Below are positions 1 through 8,105 of a stretch of 64,000 bases of DNA, in pieces. The stretch's first letter is position 1. The number at the start of each line of letters is the position of its first letter. Under the pieces are notes generated by a model. That model saw nothing but the letters and a program-made list of their open reading frames with translations. It was not told the origin of the DNA and made no database searches. The stretch is from Planktothrix serta PCC 8927 (GTDB lineage: Bacteria; Cyanobacteriota; Cyanobacteriia; Cyanobacteriales; Microcoleaceae), in the NCBI RefSeq assembly GCF_900010725.2, contig NZ_LR734883.1, positions 149,974-213,973 on the forward strand, in the 5' to 3' direction. The position numbers and the translations under genes were made by a program.

Positions 1-831
1 AACCTGTGCTTTTGCAGCTTTGATTTTAGAAATTAGTAATGATTTCTTAGACTTAGCCTCAGAAACCTTTTGTTCAAAAACCAATAATTGATGTTTGAGA
101 GAAGTAACTTGTTCTGTATGAGTATCTAGTTGCTGCTTAATTGTATTTAAAGTATTGAACCATAATTGCTTTCGTTTTAATGCTTCTTTAGCTAAATCTT
201 CATAACCTTTTTTTACAGCAATTTCGGCTCGTGATTGCCATTGATTAACTTGCATTTTAGTTTGAGTATATTGTTGTTCAAGACGTTTTTGAGCAACAAT
301 TACTGGAACAATAGCTTGACGGAACTTAATCACATCTTCTTGCATATCCAAAACAGCTTGTTCTAACAGCTTTTCTGGATCAATTCCTTGCTTCAAAAGA
401 CGCATTAAACCCGCTACACCGAGTCCAGCAATAGCACCCGCAGCACCCATAGAAGCCATTCCCACACCAAATGCTGTTCCTCCTGTGGCGACTCCAATAC
501 CTCCTATAGCAGCAGACAAACCTGCACCCGCAACTGCACCTGCGGTGGCTGCTCCCACTGATGAAGTATCCCCTTCTATCATCATTCTAATAGCTTCATA
601 AAGCGCAAGTCCTGTTAATGCACCAGCCCCAGTTAATCCAACTGTTCCAACACTAAAACCTGTTCCGGCTGCTAAAATTCCAACTTGACCAACAGAAGCA
701 CCTGCTAAAGCACCCCCCGTTGCAAAGGCTGAACCTGCTGAAAAATTGCGAGAATCGGTTTCAGAAGAGTCGAGGTAAGAGTTGACATTAGCTCTAATTA
801 AACGACCCATTCGATTAAATAGCTGACCCAT
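1..831 (-). CDS. PspA/IM30-family protein with internal Gly/Ala-rich membrane module (partial, C-terminus off the left edge)
   Basis: The 277 visible residues run off the left edge of the window. Residues 1-21 form an amphipathic start (MGQLFNRMGRLIRANVNSYL), the membrane-binding helix typical of PspA and Vipp1/IM30. From about residue 150 the canonical PspA coiled-coil hairpin follows (DPEKLLEQAVLDMQEDV, then the KRLEQQ, RAEIAVKKG and EQKVSEAKSKK segments). Between these, about residues 25-148 are a Gly/Ala-rich hydrophobic stretch that ordinary PspA and Vipp1 lack. They join the first helix to the coiled coil directly. The family binds and remodels stressed inner or thylakoid membranes as ESCRT-III-like polymers. 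An AGGAG-type site lies about 8 nt before the ATG. The gene follows the small Gly/Ala-rich gene at 919-1470 on the same strand, so they are probably one operon. Family call is strong; the effect of the insert is unknown. Confidence 0.85.
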   Translation of the reverse strand, partial: MGQLFNRMGRLIRANVNSYLDSSETDSRNFSAGSAFATGGALAGASVGQVGILAAGTGFSVGTVGLTGAGALTGLALYEAIRMMIEGDTSSVGAATAGAVAGAGLSAAIGGIGVATGGTAFGVGMASMGAAGAIAGLGVAGLMRLLKQGIDPEKLLEQAVLDMQEDVIKFRQAIVPVIVAQKRLEQQYTQTKMQVNQWQSRAEIAVKKGYEDLAKEALKRKQLWFNTLNTIKQQLDTHTEQVTSLKHQLLVFEQKVSEAKSKKSLLISKIKAAKAQV

Positions 832-918
832 AATTTTTAACTCCTGTTTTTATTTTTAAAAGGGACTAAGATGAAATTTTGAGCGATTTAGTTTTAATTT
901 ATTCACTCCGTAACTTAC

Positions 919-1470
919 CTATTTATCGGCTAGATCTCGTTGTTTCCAGAACTCATCTCGTGCAGCTTGTTCAACTTCTAATTTCGCTTTTTTTGCAGTT
1001 TCTAAATTTTCATTGAGTTTATTTGCGATCGCATTTCCTAACTGTTCTTGTTCTAAATTTTCTAAATGATCATCGACTAACTTTTTAATCCCATACCCTG
1101 CTAACCCCACAACCGCACCAGCCGCCACAACAGGTGCCATCCCAATACCAACGGCAGTTCCCGCCACCGCTAAACCCATACCACCCACAACCGCAGAAAC
1201 CCCAGCACCTCCAACCGCACCTACCGCGATTGCACCTAACGCCGTTGCATCTCCTGCTTCTAAGGCTTTTTTCGCACCATAGGCTGCTGTTCCCACCACT
1301 GCACCCGCCGCCACGACGGGAGCAGCCCCTACTGCCACACCGCCAAAGCCACCCACTAACCCCATACCACCAACGGTTGCAGCCACTCCGGTTCCAACTG
1401 CTGCCCCTGTCGCTGCGTAACCTGTCGCTTCTGCAACGTTTTGCAAATCCTGATTATCCTTGTCAGTCAT
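919..1470 (-). CDS. Gly/Ala-rich membrane protein with duplicated glycine-zipper module
   Basis: A 183-residue protein. After a polar N-terminus (1-15), residues 17-135 are strongly hydrophobic and rich in Gly, Ala and Val, with small-xxx-small spacing as in glycine-zipper helices. The module is duplicated: VGGMGL occurs near residues 33 and 95, and APVVAAGAVVG near 50 and 112, each followed by a basic exit (GAKKALE, GIKKLVDD). Residues 136-183 are charged and probably coiled coil. The same two-part module is found inside the PspA-like protein encoded next on the strand. A role as a membrane partner or channel-like component of a stress response is inference. The opposite-strand reading frame here is a shadow of the biased codons. 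Confidence 0.75.
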   Translation of the reverse strand: MTDKDNQDLQNVAEATGYAATGAAVGTGVAATVGGMGLVGGFGGVAVGAAPVVAAGAVVGTAAYGAKKALEAGDATALGAIAVGAVGGAGVSAVVGGMGLAVAGTAVGIGMAPVVAAGAVVGLAGYGIKKLVDDHLENLEQEQLGNAIANKLNENLETAKKAKLEVEQAARDEFWKQRDLADK

Positions 1471-1710
1471 GGTGATTGCCTAAAATATTGACCTTGATAT
1501 TAAATTAACAAAAATAACAATATCTTGGAATTCGTATTTATACGGAAGTTTAATACTATTAATGATACTTCAAAAGAAGATATCTAAGGATTGCTGGCTT
1601 GACACAATAAGAATCTTACCCTCGTCAAAAATGGTAAAATCTCCACTTCAGCGATGTTAGCTAGAAATATAATACAATATAGTAAGGACTATTAGTAAAG
1701 ATTCCTTCTC

Positions 1711-1956
1711 ATGGCGAGTACAACCGTAACCAGTAAAGGACAAGTCACGATTCCTAAAGTCATTCGAGACTACTTGAAACTTGATACAGGTAGTAAAGTG
1801 GAATTTTTCATTGATGAAAATGGAGAGGTAAAAATCATTCCTCTGAATGTTGCGGTTGAAAGTTTATCGGGGATTTTGCATCGTCCTGGGATGAAAAAAG
1901 CCACCTTAGAAGACATGGAAGCTGCTATTTATCAGGAGGCAAATGATTGGACTTGA
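1711..1956 (+). CDS. AbrB/SpoVT-type antitoxin (orphan)
   Basis: An 81-residue protein with the swapped-hairpin AbrB DNA-binding signature at residues 5-24 (TVTSKGQVTIPKVIRDYLKL) and a short acidic C-terminal tail that would normally bind a PIN-domain toxin. Such proteins act as DNA-binding antitoxins and autorepressors. The stop codon overlaps the start of a vapC-like reading frame, the usual translational coupling of such pairs, but that toxin frame ends after 12 codons. The antitoxin therefore looks intact but has no working partner here. Assignment to the AbrB fold is secure; the toxin partner is inferred from the remnant. Confidence 0.85.
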   Translation: MASTTVTSKGQVTIPKVIRDYLKLDTGSKVEFFIDENGEVKIIPLNVAVESLSGILHRPGMKKATLEDMEAAIYQEANDWT

Positions 1957-1981
1957 TACTAATATTTTAGTTCGGTATTAA
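1943..1981 (+). pseudogene. vapC remnant (PIN-domain toxin reduced to 12 codons)
   Basis: Begins ATG inside the last codons of the antitoxin and reads MIGLDTNILVRY before TAA. This is the typical start of a VapC PIN-domain ribonuclease, including the first catalytic Asp (LDTN). Nothing further of the PIN domain is recognisable downstream; the next gene has its own ribosome-binding site 12 bases on. The toxin was probably lost by deletion while the antitoxin was kept. Confidence 0.7.
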
Positions 1982-1992
1982 AAATATCAGAC

Positions 1993-1998
1993 AGGAGG
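1993..1998 (+). promoter_or_regulatory. Strong Shine-Dalgarno fixing a GTG start
   Basis: AGGAGG lies 5 nt before the GTG at 2004, and an in-frame TGA sits immediately upstream of that codon (2001-2003). GTG is therefore the start of the following gene, which is not the surviving tail of a longer frame. Confidence 0.7.
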
Positions 1999-2003
1999 AT
2001 TGA

Positions 2004-2438
2004 GTGGCATCGGGTGAGGGAGAAACTATCGAAATTATTGAAGCAGATATTATTGATTCAACAGTTAAGGTAGGAAGTGGTTGTATTTGGCGAGGGAAGG
2101 GTCAAGAGCCTCAATGGGATAATCCTAAATCAAGTAAAGCTTACGATCATATTATCCGCCATCATGGTTCCAAGCTCAAATCCAGTAACTTACAAGGAAG
2201 ATCAACGAGTACAAATCAGGATCAAGGACAATGGTTAAATGATCAAGATTGGGTAATAGCGGAAAAGTTAATCCCTAAATATTATGGGCAGTACATTATT
2301 AAGTTTAATCGTCCGATTGGTAGAGTTTATCATTCTGATAGCAGGATTACTGAAAACGTTTATTATGTTGAAATTGGGAGAAAGTATGATGGAACAATTA
2401 AATATGCTTATCCAGTTGTTCAGCCTAAATCAAAATAA
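2004..2438 (+). CDS. Unrecognised small secretable-toxin-like protein
   Basis: A 144-residue protein with no signal peptide or membrane segment. The central part has a His-rich element (HIIRHHGSK, about residues 49-57), then a Ser/Thr-Asn-Gln-rich stretch (STSTNQDQGQWL), a GRV motif and a C-terminal YDGTIKYAYPV strand. This order (HxxxHxG, Ser/Thr patch, GRV, aromatic-Tyr-Pro ending) resembles C-terminal nuclease domains of polymorphic and contact-dependent toxins, loosely the bacterial RNase A-like type. That match is by eye and weak. It lies 21 bp before a 199-residue acidic cytoplasmic protein that could be its immunity protein, and right after a decayed toxin-antitoxin locus. A plain hypothetical protein is the alternative. 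Confidence 0.45.
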   Translation: MASGEGETIEIIEADIIDSTVKVGSGCIWRGKGQEPQWDNPKSSKAYDHIIRHHGSKLKSSNLQGRSTSTNQDQGQWLNDQDWVIAEKLIPKYYGQYIIKFNRPIGRVYHSDSRITENVYYVEIGRKYDGTIKYAYPVVQPKSK

Positions 2439-2459
2439 GTCAAAATTAGGTAAATTAGC

Positions 2460-3059
2460 ATGAAAGAAATAACGAATTTTAGTTTTAAAATTGATAATCA
2501 AAATTTAGAAAATTACGGCTTACCTCCAGAAGATCCATTAGGAGAATTATCTGATTTTGAATTAGGGTTACGGCGTTTTTGTTATGAGTGTAATCAACGA
2601 GTTATCTGGGAAATTGGTGAGATCCAGTTTACTGTATTTTTTGACCCTGATATTTGTATGTTATTTGAAGATCGCTTTCCCGAACAAATTGGTCAATTAG
2701 AACAGGGTCAAAATATTCGGATAGATTTTGTTGAAAGTTGCCATATTACGGTTATTTTAACCCATGAGGGTGAGCAGCTTCATTGTCAATTAAGGGAGTT
2801 TAATGATCAGCACAATCAGTATAATTATAAGTTGGATAAACAGCAAGTTTTAAGAGAGTTAAGAACAATTTTGTTTGAGGTAATGATATTGGCTTGGAAA
2901 CAAGGTTATGTCACGAAAGAAGATATGTACGAGTTTATTAAACCAGCTTTTTCTTCCCCCCATGAGAGTCTAACACGCGAAAATCTTGAGTTTGTTTTAC
3001 AAGATTTCAAATTGATTCGTCCTGCGGTAAAATATGGGCTAGAACAATCTGGAAAATAA
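2460..3059 (+). CDS. Unrecognised acidic protein, candidate immunity partner
   Basis: A 199-residue soluble, acidic protein with no recognised family. It is predicted mixed alpha/beta: an N-terminal FELGLRRFCYECNQRVIWE segment, alternating strands to about residue 125, then helices (QQVLRELRTILFEVMILAWK) and a polar tail. Its size, acidity and position directly behind the candidate toxin suit an immunity protein; this is inference from context only. Only 16 bp separate it from bciB, so read-through into that gene is likely. Confidence 0.45.
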   Translation: MKEITNFSFKIDNQNLENYGLPPEDPLGELSDFELGLRRFCYECNQRVIWEIGEIQFTVFFDPDICMLFEDRFPEQIGQLEQGQNIRIDFVESCHITVILTHEGEQLHCQLREFNDQHNQYNYKLDKQQVLRELRTILFEVMILAWKQGYVTKEDMYEFIKPAFSSPHESLTRENLEFVLQDFKLIRPAVKYGLEQSGK

Positions 3060-3075
3060 CAAAACCCAACTATCA

Positions 3076-4281
3076 ATGACTTCACTACAAGAACCAGCCA
3101 AACATCTCAAAGCTCAAGGTATGAAGCCGGGGGGTCGTCGCCCTGCTAAGGAACTCTGTAGCGAGTGCGGTCTGTGCGACACCTATTATATTCATTATGT
3201 TAAAGAAGCCTGTGCTTTTTTGAATCAACAAATAGCTGAATTAGAAGCAGAAGCTCATGGAAGAAGCCGCAATTTAGACAACTGGGATGATGTCTATTTT
3301 GGGGTGCATCAAGATATGATGCAAGCCAAGAAAAAACAACCCATTGAAGGGGCTCAATGGACAGGAATTGTGAGTACCATTGCTATTGAAATGCTCAACC
3401 GAGGGTTAGTAGAAGGGGTTGTTTGTGTTCAAAATAGCAAAGAAGACCGTTTTCAACCTCAACCTGTAATTGCGAGAACCCCGGAAGAAATTCTAGCAGC
3501 TAAAGTCAATAAACCGACATTATCCCCGAATTTATCAATTTTAGAACAAATCGAACAGTCGAAAATGAAGCGGCTGTTAGTAATTGGGGTAGGTTGTCAA
3601 ATCCAAGCTTTGCGGGCAGTTGAGAAGGAATTAGGACTAGAAAAACTTTATGTTTTGGGAACGCCCTGCGTTGATAATGTCACCCGTGCGGGGTTGCAAA
3701 AATTCTTAGAAACAACAAGTAAATCCCCTGATACTGTTGTTTATTATGAATTTATGCAGGATTTTCGGATTCACTTTAAACATGAGGATGGTTCTTTAGA
3801 AACTGTACCATTTTTTGGGTTAAATACCAAAGAATTAAAGAATATTTTTGCCCCTTCTTGTTTGAGTTGTTTTGATTATGTCAATTCTTTGGCGGATTTA
3901 GTTGTCGGATATATGGGAGCAACTTTTGGCTGGCAATGGATTGTCGTTAGAAATCAAACCGGGCAGGAAATGTTAGACTTAGTTGGAGATTTAATTGATA
4001 CCCAACCTGTAATCACCCAAGGAAATCGCAAACAAGCGGTGCAACAAAGTATTCCTGCCTATGATAAAGCCGTTACCTTACCGATGTGGGCGGCTAAATT
4101 AATGGGGGTGGTAATTGATAAAATCGGCCCTAGAGGGTTAGAATATGCGCGGTTTTCGATTGATTCTCACTTTACTCGCAATTATCTGTATGTAAAACGG
4201 AATCATCCTGAAAAGTTAGAGGCTCACGTTCCTGATTTTGCTAAAAAAATTGTCGAACAATATCATCTACCTAATTCCTAA
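3076..4281 (+). CDS. bciB: 3,8-divinyl (proto)chlorophyllide 8-vinyl reductase, BciB type
   Basis: A 401-residue protein of the F420 hydrogenase beta-subunit (FrhB) superfamily, matching in length and motifs the cyanobacterial BciB-type enzyme (Synechocystis Slr1923 group). It reduces the 8-vinyl group of divinyl chlorophyllide to ethyl, using ferredoxin-derived electrons through FAD and iron-sulfur clusters, so that monovinyl chlorophyll a is made. Visible features are an N-terminal cysteine cluster (ELCSECGLCDTYY, about residues 26-38), GVGCQIQALRAVEKELG near 171, GTPCVDNV near 195, and a second cysteine pair in APSCLSCFDY near 255. The related 7-hydroxymethyl chlorophyll a reductase is a plant paralogue; cyanobacterial context favours BciB. 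Confidence 0.85.
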   Translation: MTSLQEPAKHLKAQGMKPGGRRPAKELCSECGLCDTYYIHYVKEACAFLNQQIAELEAEAHGRSRNLDNWDDVYFGVHQDMMQAKKKQPIEGAQWTGIVSTIAIEMLNRGLVEGVVCVQNSKEDRFQPQPVIARTPEEILAAKVNKPTLSPNLSILEQIEQSKMKRLLVIGVGCQIQALRAVEKELGLEKLYVLGTPCVDNVTRAGLQKFLETTSKSPDTVVYYEFMQDFRIHFKHEDGSLETVPFFGLNTKELKNIFAPSCLSCFDYVNSLADLVVGYMGATFGWQWIVVRNQTGQEMLDLVGDLIDTQPVITQGNRKQAVQQSIPAYDKAVTLPMWAAKLMGVVIDKIGPRGLEYARFSIDSHFTRNYLYVKRNHPEKLEAHVPDFAKKIVEQYHLPNS

Positions 4282-4290
4282 ATAAGAAAA

Positions 4291-4322
4291 CCACGCATAA
4301 GTTTGAAATTACTTATGTGTGG
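4291..4322 (+). terminator. Hairpin downstream of bciB
   Basis: Twelve-base arms CCACGCATAAGT and ACTTATGTGTGG pair with one G-U wobble around an 8-base loop, 9 bases after the bciB stop. There is no clear T-run, so it may be a processing or weak termination structure. Confidence 0.45.
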
Positions 4323-4389
4323 TAGAATACATTTAGTGAAATTGACAAAATTGACAGGAGCACCCCTAAAAGATTCTCCCACTTAAAAC

Positions 4390-4620
4390 TCAACCGGGAT
4401 TGGGAGTGTTCACTTGTTCATTAAGAACCCGTTTTATACCCATCAGGGGGACTGCTAAACTCAGCAAAACCAACCAAGGTGCTAAAACTAAACTAACAAA
4501 CAGACAGACGAGAGCAATTCCCCTGGCAATAACCTGAACGATTTCTTCGTTGGTGCTTACACTGAGTAAAGCTGCAACAATGGAAATTGCAAGGGATAAC
4601 AAAGAAGGTACTAACATCAC
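4390..4620 (-). CDS. Small two-helix membrane protein
   Basis: 76 residues with two hydrophobic segments (about residues 5-24 and 33-60) and a short polar tail (KRVLNEQVNTPNPG). No family is recognised. It stands alone, convergent with bciB. The start ATG-ATG (MML) is the only reasonable one. Composition is like neighbouring genes. Confidence 0.55.
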   Translation of the reverse strand: MMLVPSLLSLAISIVAALLSVSTNEEIVQVIARGIALVCLFVSLVLAPWLVLLSLAVPLMGIKRVLNEQVNTPNPG

Positions 4621-4795
4621 AACAAACCTTTCGTTTCAGGTAAAACAGTGTTGTGCGTTCCTTCGGGAAAATTCCCTACTTCCGTCTTCCTCAAACAGCT
4701 AAAATATCACCCACCTATTCAGTGCTTGGGGGAGATGAACGATTACTATTGATTTTTGTTATTAAGATTATACCACGTTTAAGAAAAAAGTATAT

Positions 4796-4866
4796 AGAGG
4801 AGGGAACAGGGAACAGGGAACAGGGAACAGGGGGAGAAGAGGAGCAGGGGAAGCAGGGGAAGTCAA
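4796..4866. repeat. Heptanucleotide STRR array (GGGAACA type)
   Basis: Tandem copies of the heptamer GGGAACA (four in a row), degenerating into GGGGAAGCA-like units. The interval 4621-4949 holds only this array and the palindrome at 4895-4930. A reading frame across it (4653-4871) ends in repeat-encoded residues and is not credible. Confidence 0.85.
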
Positions 4867-4894
4867 GCTGAGATTTTAGGAAAAAATTATAGAC

Positions 4895-4930
4895 CCCTGT
4901 AGAGACGTTGCCTGCAACGTCTCTACAGGG
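4895..4930. repeat. 16-bp perfect inverted repeat (GTAGAGACG palindrome family)
   Basis: CCCTGTAGAGACGTTG, a 4-base loop (CCTG), then the exact complement. It is 19 bases beyond the typA stop codon, so it could end the typA transcript. The GTAGAGACG...CGTCTCTAC arms recur with a different centre inside the gene at 24251-25324, marking it as a mobile repeat family. Confidence 0.8.
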
Positions 4931-4949
4931 AGGGGTTTTGAAGGGAAGA

Positions 4950-6740
4950 TTAGCGTTTGACTAACTTCTTGCTGAGTTTGCGTAGACGAATAGACTGGGG
5001 TGTGACTTCCACCAATTCATCAGAGCTAATATATTCTAAAGCTCGTTCTAAACTCATATCCACAGGGGACTGTAACTGAACCAGTTCATCTCCCGTTGCA
5101 GCCCGATGGTTGGTTAATTGTTTGGTTTTACAGACATTTAACTCTAAATCTTGGGGACGGTTATGTTCACCTACAATCATGCCTCTATATACCTTAGTAC
5201 CGGGCTTAATAAAAAACACCCCTCGGTCTTCGGCGTTTTTCATGGCGTAGAAGGTACTCACCCCTTCTTCAAAAGAGATTAACACCCCATTCCGACGAGC
5301 TTCAATATCCCCACATAAAGCGCGATATTCCAGAAAACTGTGGTTCATAATTCCTTCCCCACGAGTCATCCGCATGAATTCCCCGCGAAATCCAATTAAA
5401 CCCCGTGCGGGGACAACGAATTCTAACTGAGTCCGGCCATTGCCGCCAACGTGCATATCCTGCATTTCCGCCCGCCGTTGGCCTAAGCGTTCAATACAGC
5501 TACCGACGCCTTCTTCAGGTACATCTAACACCAGATATTCGTAAGGTTCATAAGGTTGGCCATTAACTTCCCGGTAAATTACCTGGGGTTGGGAAACCTG
5601 GAACTCGTAATCTTCCCGTCGCATATTTTCAATTAAAATACCGAGGTGGAGTTCCCCCCGTCCCGATACTAAGAATTTATCCGGGGAGTCGGTTTCTTCC
5701 ACCCGCAGAGCGACATTCGTTTCTAATTCGCGGATTAAGCGGTCGCGCACTTGTCGTGATGTGACTAACTTTCCTTCCTGTCCGGCAAAGGGCGAGTCAT
5801 TCACCGAGAAGGTCATTTGTAAGGTCGGTTCATCGACTTTAATTAAGGGTAACGCTAGGGGTTCATTCGGACAGGTAATCGTTTCCCCAATATTAGCATC
5901 GGCAAACCCAGCCACCGCCACAATATTTCCGGCGGATGCTTCTTGCAGTTCAATCCGTTTTAAACCTTCAAATCCCATTAATTTAGAGATTTTGCTTTTA
6001 ACAATACTGCCATCTTCTTTCATTAAGGCGGCTTGTTGTCCAGCTTTAATAATACCGTTGTGAATTTTGCCAATCACAATCCGCCCAACATATTCAGAAT
6101 AATCTAAAGTTGTGACTTGCATTTGCAGGGGTTTGGCCGCATCTCCCACTGGAGGCGGAACATATTCGAGGATATACTCAAACATGGCCTGCATATCGGT
6201 ACTTTCATCCTCTAGGCTGCGTTTGGCAAATCCTCCCAAACCGGAAGCAAACAGATAGGGGAATTCGCATTGGTCATCATCGGCGCCCAGTTCTAAGAAT
6301 AAATCTAAGACTTTATCAACGGCCGTGTGCGGTTCAGCCCGATGACGGTCAATTTTGTTAATCACAACAATCGGACGCAAACCCTTTTCTAGGGCTTTTT
6401 TGAGGACGAAACGAGTTTGAGGCATAGGCCCTTCGTTAGCATCGACGATTAAAATACAACCGTCCACCATGCCTAACACCCGTTCGACTTCGCCCCCAAA
6501 GTCCGCGTGTCCAGGGGTATCGATAATATTAATAATGGTGTCTTTATAGCGAACTGCGGTATTTTTAGACAGAATCGTAATACCCCGTTCCCGTTCAATA
6601 TCGTTAGAGTCCATGACGCAATCTGGAACCTCTTCCCCTTCGCGGAAAATACCAGATTGTCTGAGAAGTGCGTCCACTAGGGTCGTTTTGCCGTGATCGA
6701 CGTGGGCAATAATTGCAACGTTGCGAATGGGAAGAGACAT
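4950..6740 (-). CDS. typA: Ribosome-associated GTPase TypA/BipA
   Basis: 596 residues, the normal family length. The GTPase domain has P-loop AHVDHGKTT (about 12-20), the RERGITI switch region, [12 protein letters not shown] (about 76) and [10 protein letters not shown]. It is followed by an EF-Tu-like domain II, an EF-G-like domain III/V and the TypA-specific C-terminal domain ([15 protein letters not shown]). TypA binds the ribosome, helps 50S assembly and supports growth under cold and other stress. It is monocistronic here. The start ([17 protein letters not shown]) matches the family N-terminus. Confidence 0.97.
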   Translation of the reverse strand: MSLPIRNVAIIAHVDHGKTTLVDALLRQSGIFREGEEVPDCVMDSNDIERERGITILSKNTAVRYKDTIINIIDTPGHADFGGEVERVLGMVDGCILIVDANEGPMPQTRFVLKKALEKGLRPIVVINKIDRHRAEPHTAVDKVLDLFLELGADDDQCEFPYLFASGLGGFAKRSLEDESTDMQAMFEYILEYVPPPVGDAAKPLQMQVTTLDYSEYVGRIVIGKIHNGIIKAGQQAALMKEDGSIVKSKISKLMGFEGLKRIELQEASAGNIVAVAGFADANIGETITCPNEPLALPLIKVDEPTLQMTFSVNDSPFAGQEGKLVTSRQVRDRLIRELETNVALRVEETDSPDKFLVSGRGELHLGILIENMRREDYEFQVSQPQVIYREVNGQPYEPYEYLVLDVPEEGVGSCIERLGQRRAEMQDMHVGGNGRTQLEFVVPARGLIGFRGEFMRMTRGEGIMNHSFLEYRALCGDIEARRNGVLISFEEGVSTFYAMKNAEDRGVFFIKPGTKVYRGMIVGEHNRPQDLELNVCKTKQLTNHRAATGDELVQLQSPVDMSLERALEYISSDELVEVTPQSIRLRKLSKKLVKR

Positions 6741-7051
6741 AAGTTGAGTCTAGGTAACAGAATTTTTGGAAAAGTGTCAATATTGTTCCAATGTATTAAT
6801 AATTGTAACGCATTGGCGATCGCATTGGTCAGATTTCTCTGCAACAGGCCAGAAAATTAACCCCTTCCCTCCTGACCCTTACGGGGGGTTGAGGTCAGTC
6901 GCAGAAGTTAGGCAGCAAGATTAAGCAGAGATTAACGTTAAATTCGGTTTTAAAATATTACATTTCTCAGGTAGCTTTTGAATTTGAGATAAAATTGAAT
7001 TGTTAGTCAAATAATAATCAATTCTGCTCAATAGCAATCAGGCAGAAATTT
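6741..7051. other. Intergenic region between divergent genes
   Basis: Upstream region shared by typA (minus) and the substrate-binding protein gene (plus). It contains one HIP1-like GGCGATCGCA and an imperfect hairpin around 6871-6898 (CTGACC ... GGTCAG enclosing CCC-TTAC-GGG). No clear promoter, RNA gene or coding remnant was recognised. Confidence 0.5.
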
Positions 7052-8065
7052 ATGAAACTGCGTCAATCCTTAATTTATTTAACCCTGAGCTTGATCTGTT
7101 TATTTTTAATTATAAGCTGTCAAGTATTGAAGCCCGACCTCAAAACAGAAACCCAACCTCAGACCCTTCGCCTCGGCTTTAATAATTGGCCAGGATGTGC
7201 CGTTTGGCAAATTGCTTCAGAGCAGGGAATTTTTGAGAAAAATCATCTTGATGTTAATTTACAATTTTCTGACTATTCCACCGGATTAACTGCCTTGGAA
7301 TCCGGTCAAGTTGAGGGAAATTGTCAGACTTTGTATGATACAATCTATATATTAGGAACGACTGCCAAAAAAGTCGATCAAGTTGTTGTGGCTCTAACCG
7401 ATTGGTCTACCGGAGGAGATCAAGTTATTGTTGCACCGGGCTTAAAAAATATTCAGCAATTAAAAGGGAAAAAAGTTGCCGTTGAAACGGGAATAGTCGA
7501 TCATTTTATGTTTCTGTTGGCTTTAGAAAAATATAAATTAAAGTCCTCTGATATGACAATAGTTAATCAGGGATTAATCCCTAATATCGCCCTATTTTTG
7601 GAAGAAGAAATAGATGCGGTTGTTACCTATATTCCTTTTGTTCAAGAGGCTTTAAATCGTCCAGGAAGTCAAACCCTATTAACCTCTCAAGAGTTCCCTG
7701 GAGCTATTTCCGATCATCTAGTTGTGACTCGTCAATTTCTGGAAACCCATCCCCAGCAGGTACAAGGTTTAGTCAATAGTTGGTTTGATACCGTTGAATT
7801 TATTCGGAAAAATCCAGATTTATCTAATCAAATTATTGCTTCAGCTTCTGGATTAACCCTTCAAGATTTAAAAGAGTATGGATCTCAAATTCAACTCAAA
7901 GGAAGGTCAGAAAATTTAACCGCTTTTCAAATAGGAGAAACGTTTTCTTCTTTACCCTACGCCAGTCAAAAAATTTATGAGTTCTTACAAAAAAATAAAT
8001 TGATTCAGAAATCAGTCAATATAGAACAAATTTTGAACGCTGAATTTATGCGTAATTCCAGGTAA
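7052..8065 (+). CDS. NitT/TauT-type ABC substrate-binding lipoprotein
   Basis: 337 residues. A signal peptide with lipobox LIISC puts the lipidated Cys at residue 23, followed by a periplasmic-binding-protein type II fold of the SsuA/TauA/THI5 group ([44 protein letters not shown]). Relatives bind nitrate, sulfonates, taurine or thiamine precursors. No permease or ATPase gene is nearby; instead a chemoreceptor gene follows 40 bp downstream on the same strand. The protein may feed a transporter encoded elsewhere or present ligand to that receptor (inference). The ligand cannot be read from the sequence. Confidence 0.85.
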   Translation: MKLRQSLIYLTLSLICLFLIISCQVLKPDLKTETQPQTLRLGFNNWPGCAVWQIASEQGIFEKNHLDVNLQFSDYSTGLTALESGQVEGNCQTLYDTIYILGTTAKKVDQVVVALTDWSTGGDQVIVAPGLKNIQQLKGKKVAVETGIVDHFMFLLALEKYKLKSSDMTIVNQGLIPNIALFLEEEIDAVVTYIPFVQEALNRPGSQTLLTSQEFPGAISDHLVVTRQFLETHPQQVQGLVNSWFDTVEFIRKNPDLSNQIIASASGLTLQDLKEYGSQIQLKGRSENLTAFQIGETFSSLPYASQKIYEFLQKNKLIQKSVNIEQILNAEFMRNSR

Positions 8066-8105
8066 AAATAGACTAAAATCATTTAAAAACTCAGGAGAAT
8101 TAATT

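Noticed and set aside
1134..1475. Plus-strand frame of 113 codons opposite the Gly/Ala-rich gene
   Set aside because: Pro/His/Leu-rich product is the complement of GGN/GCN-biased codons; no family or ribosome-binding site.
4653..4871. 72-codon frame
   Set aside because: Its second half is encoded by GGGAACA heptamers; no recognisable protein.
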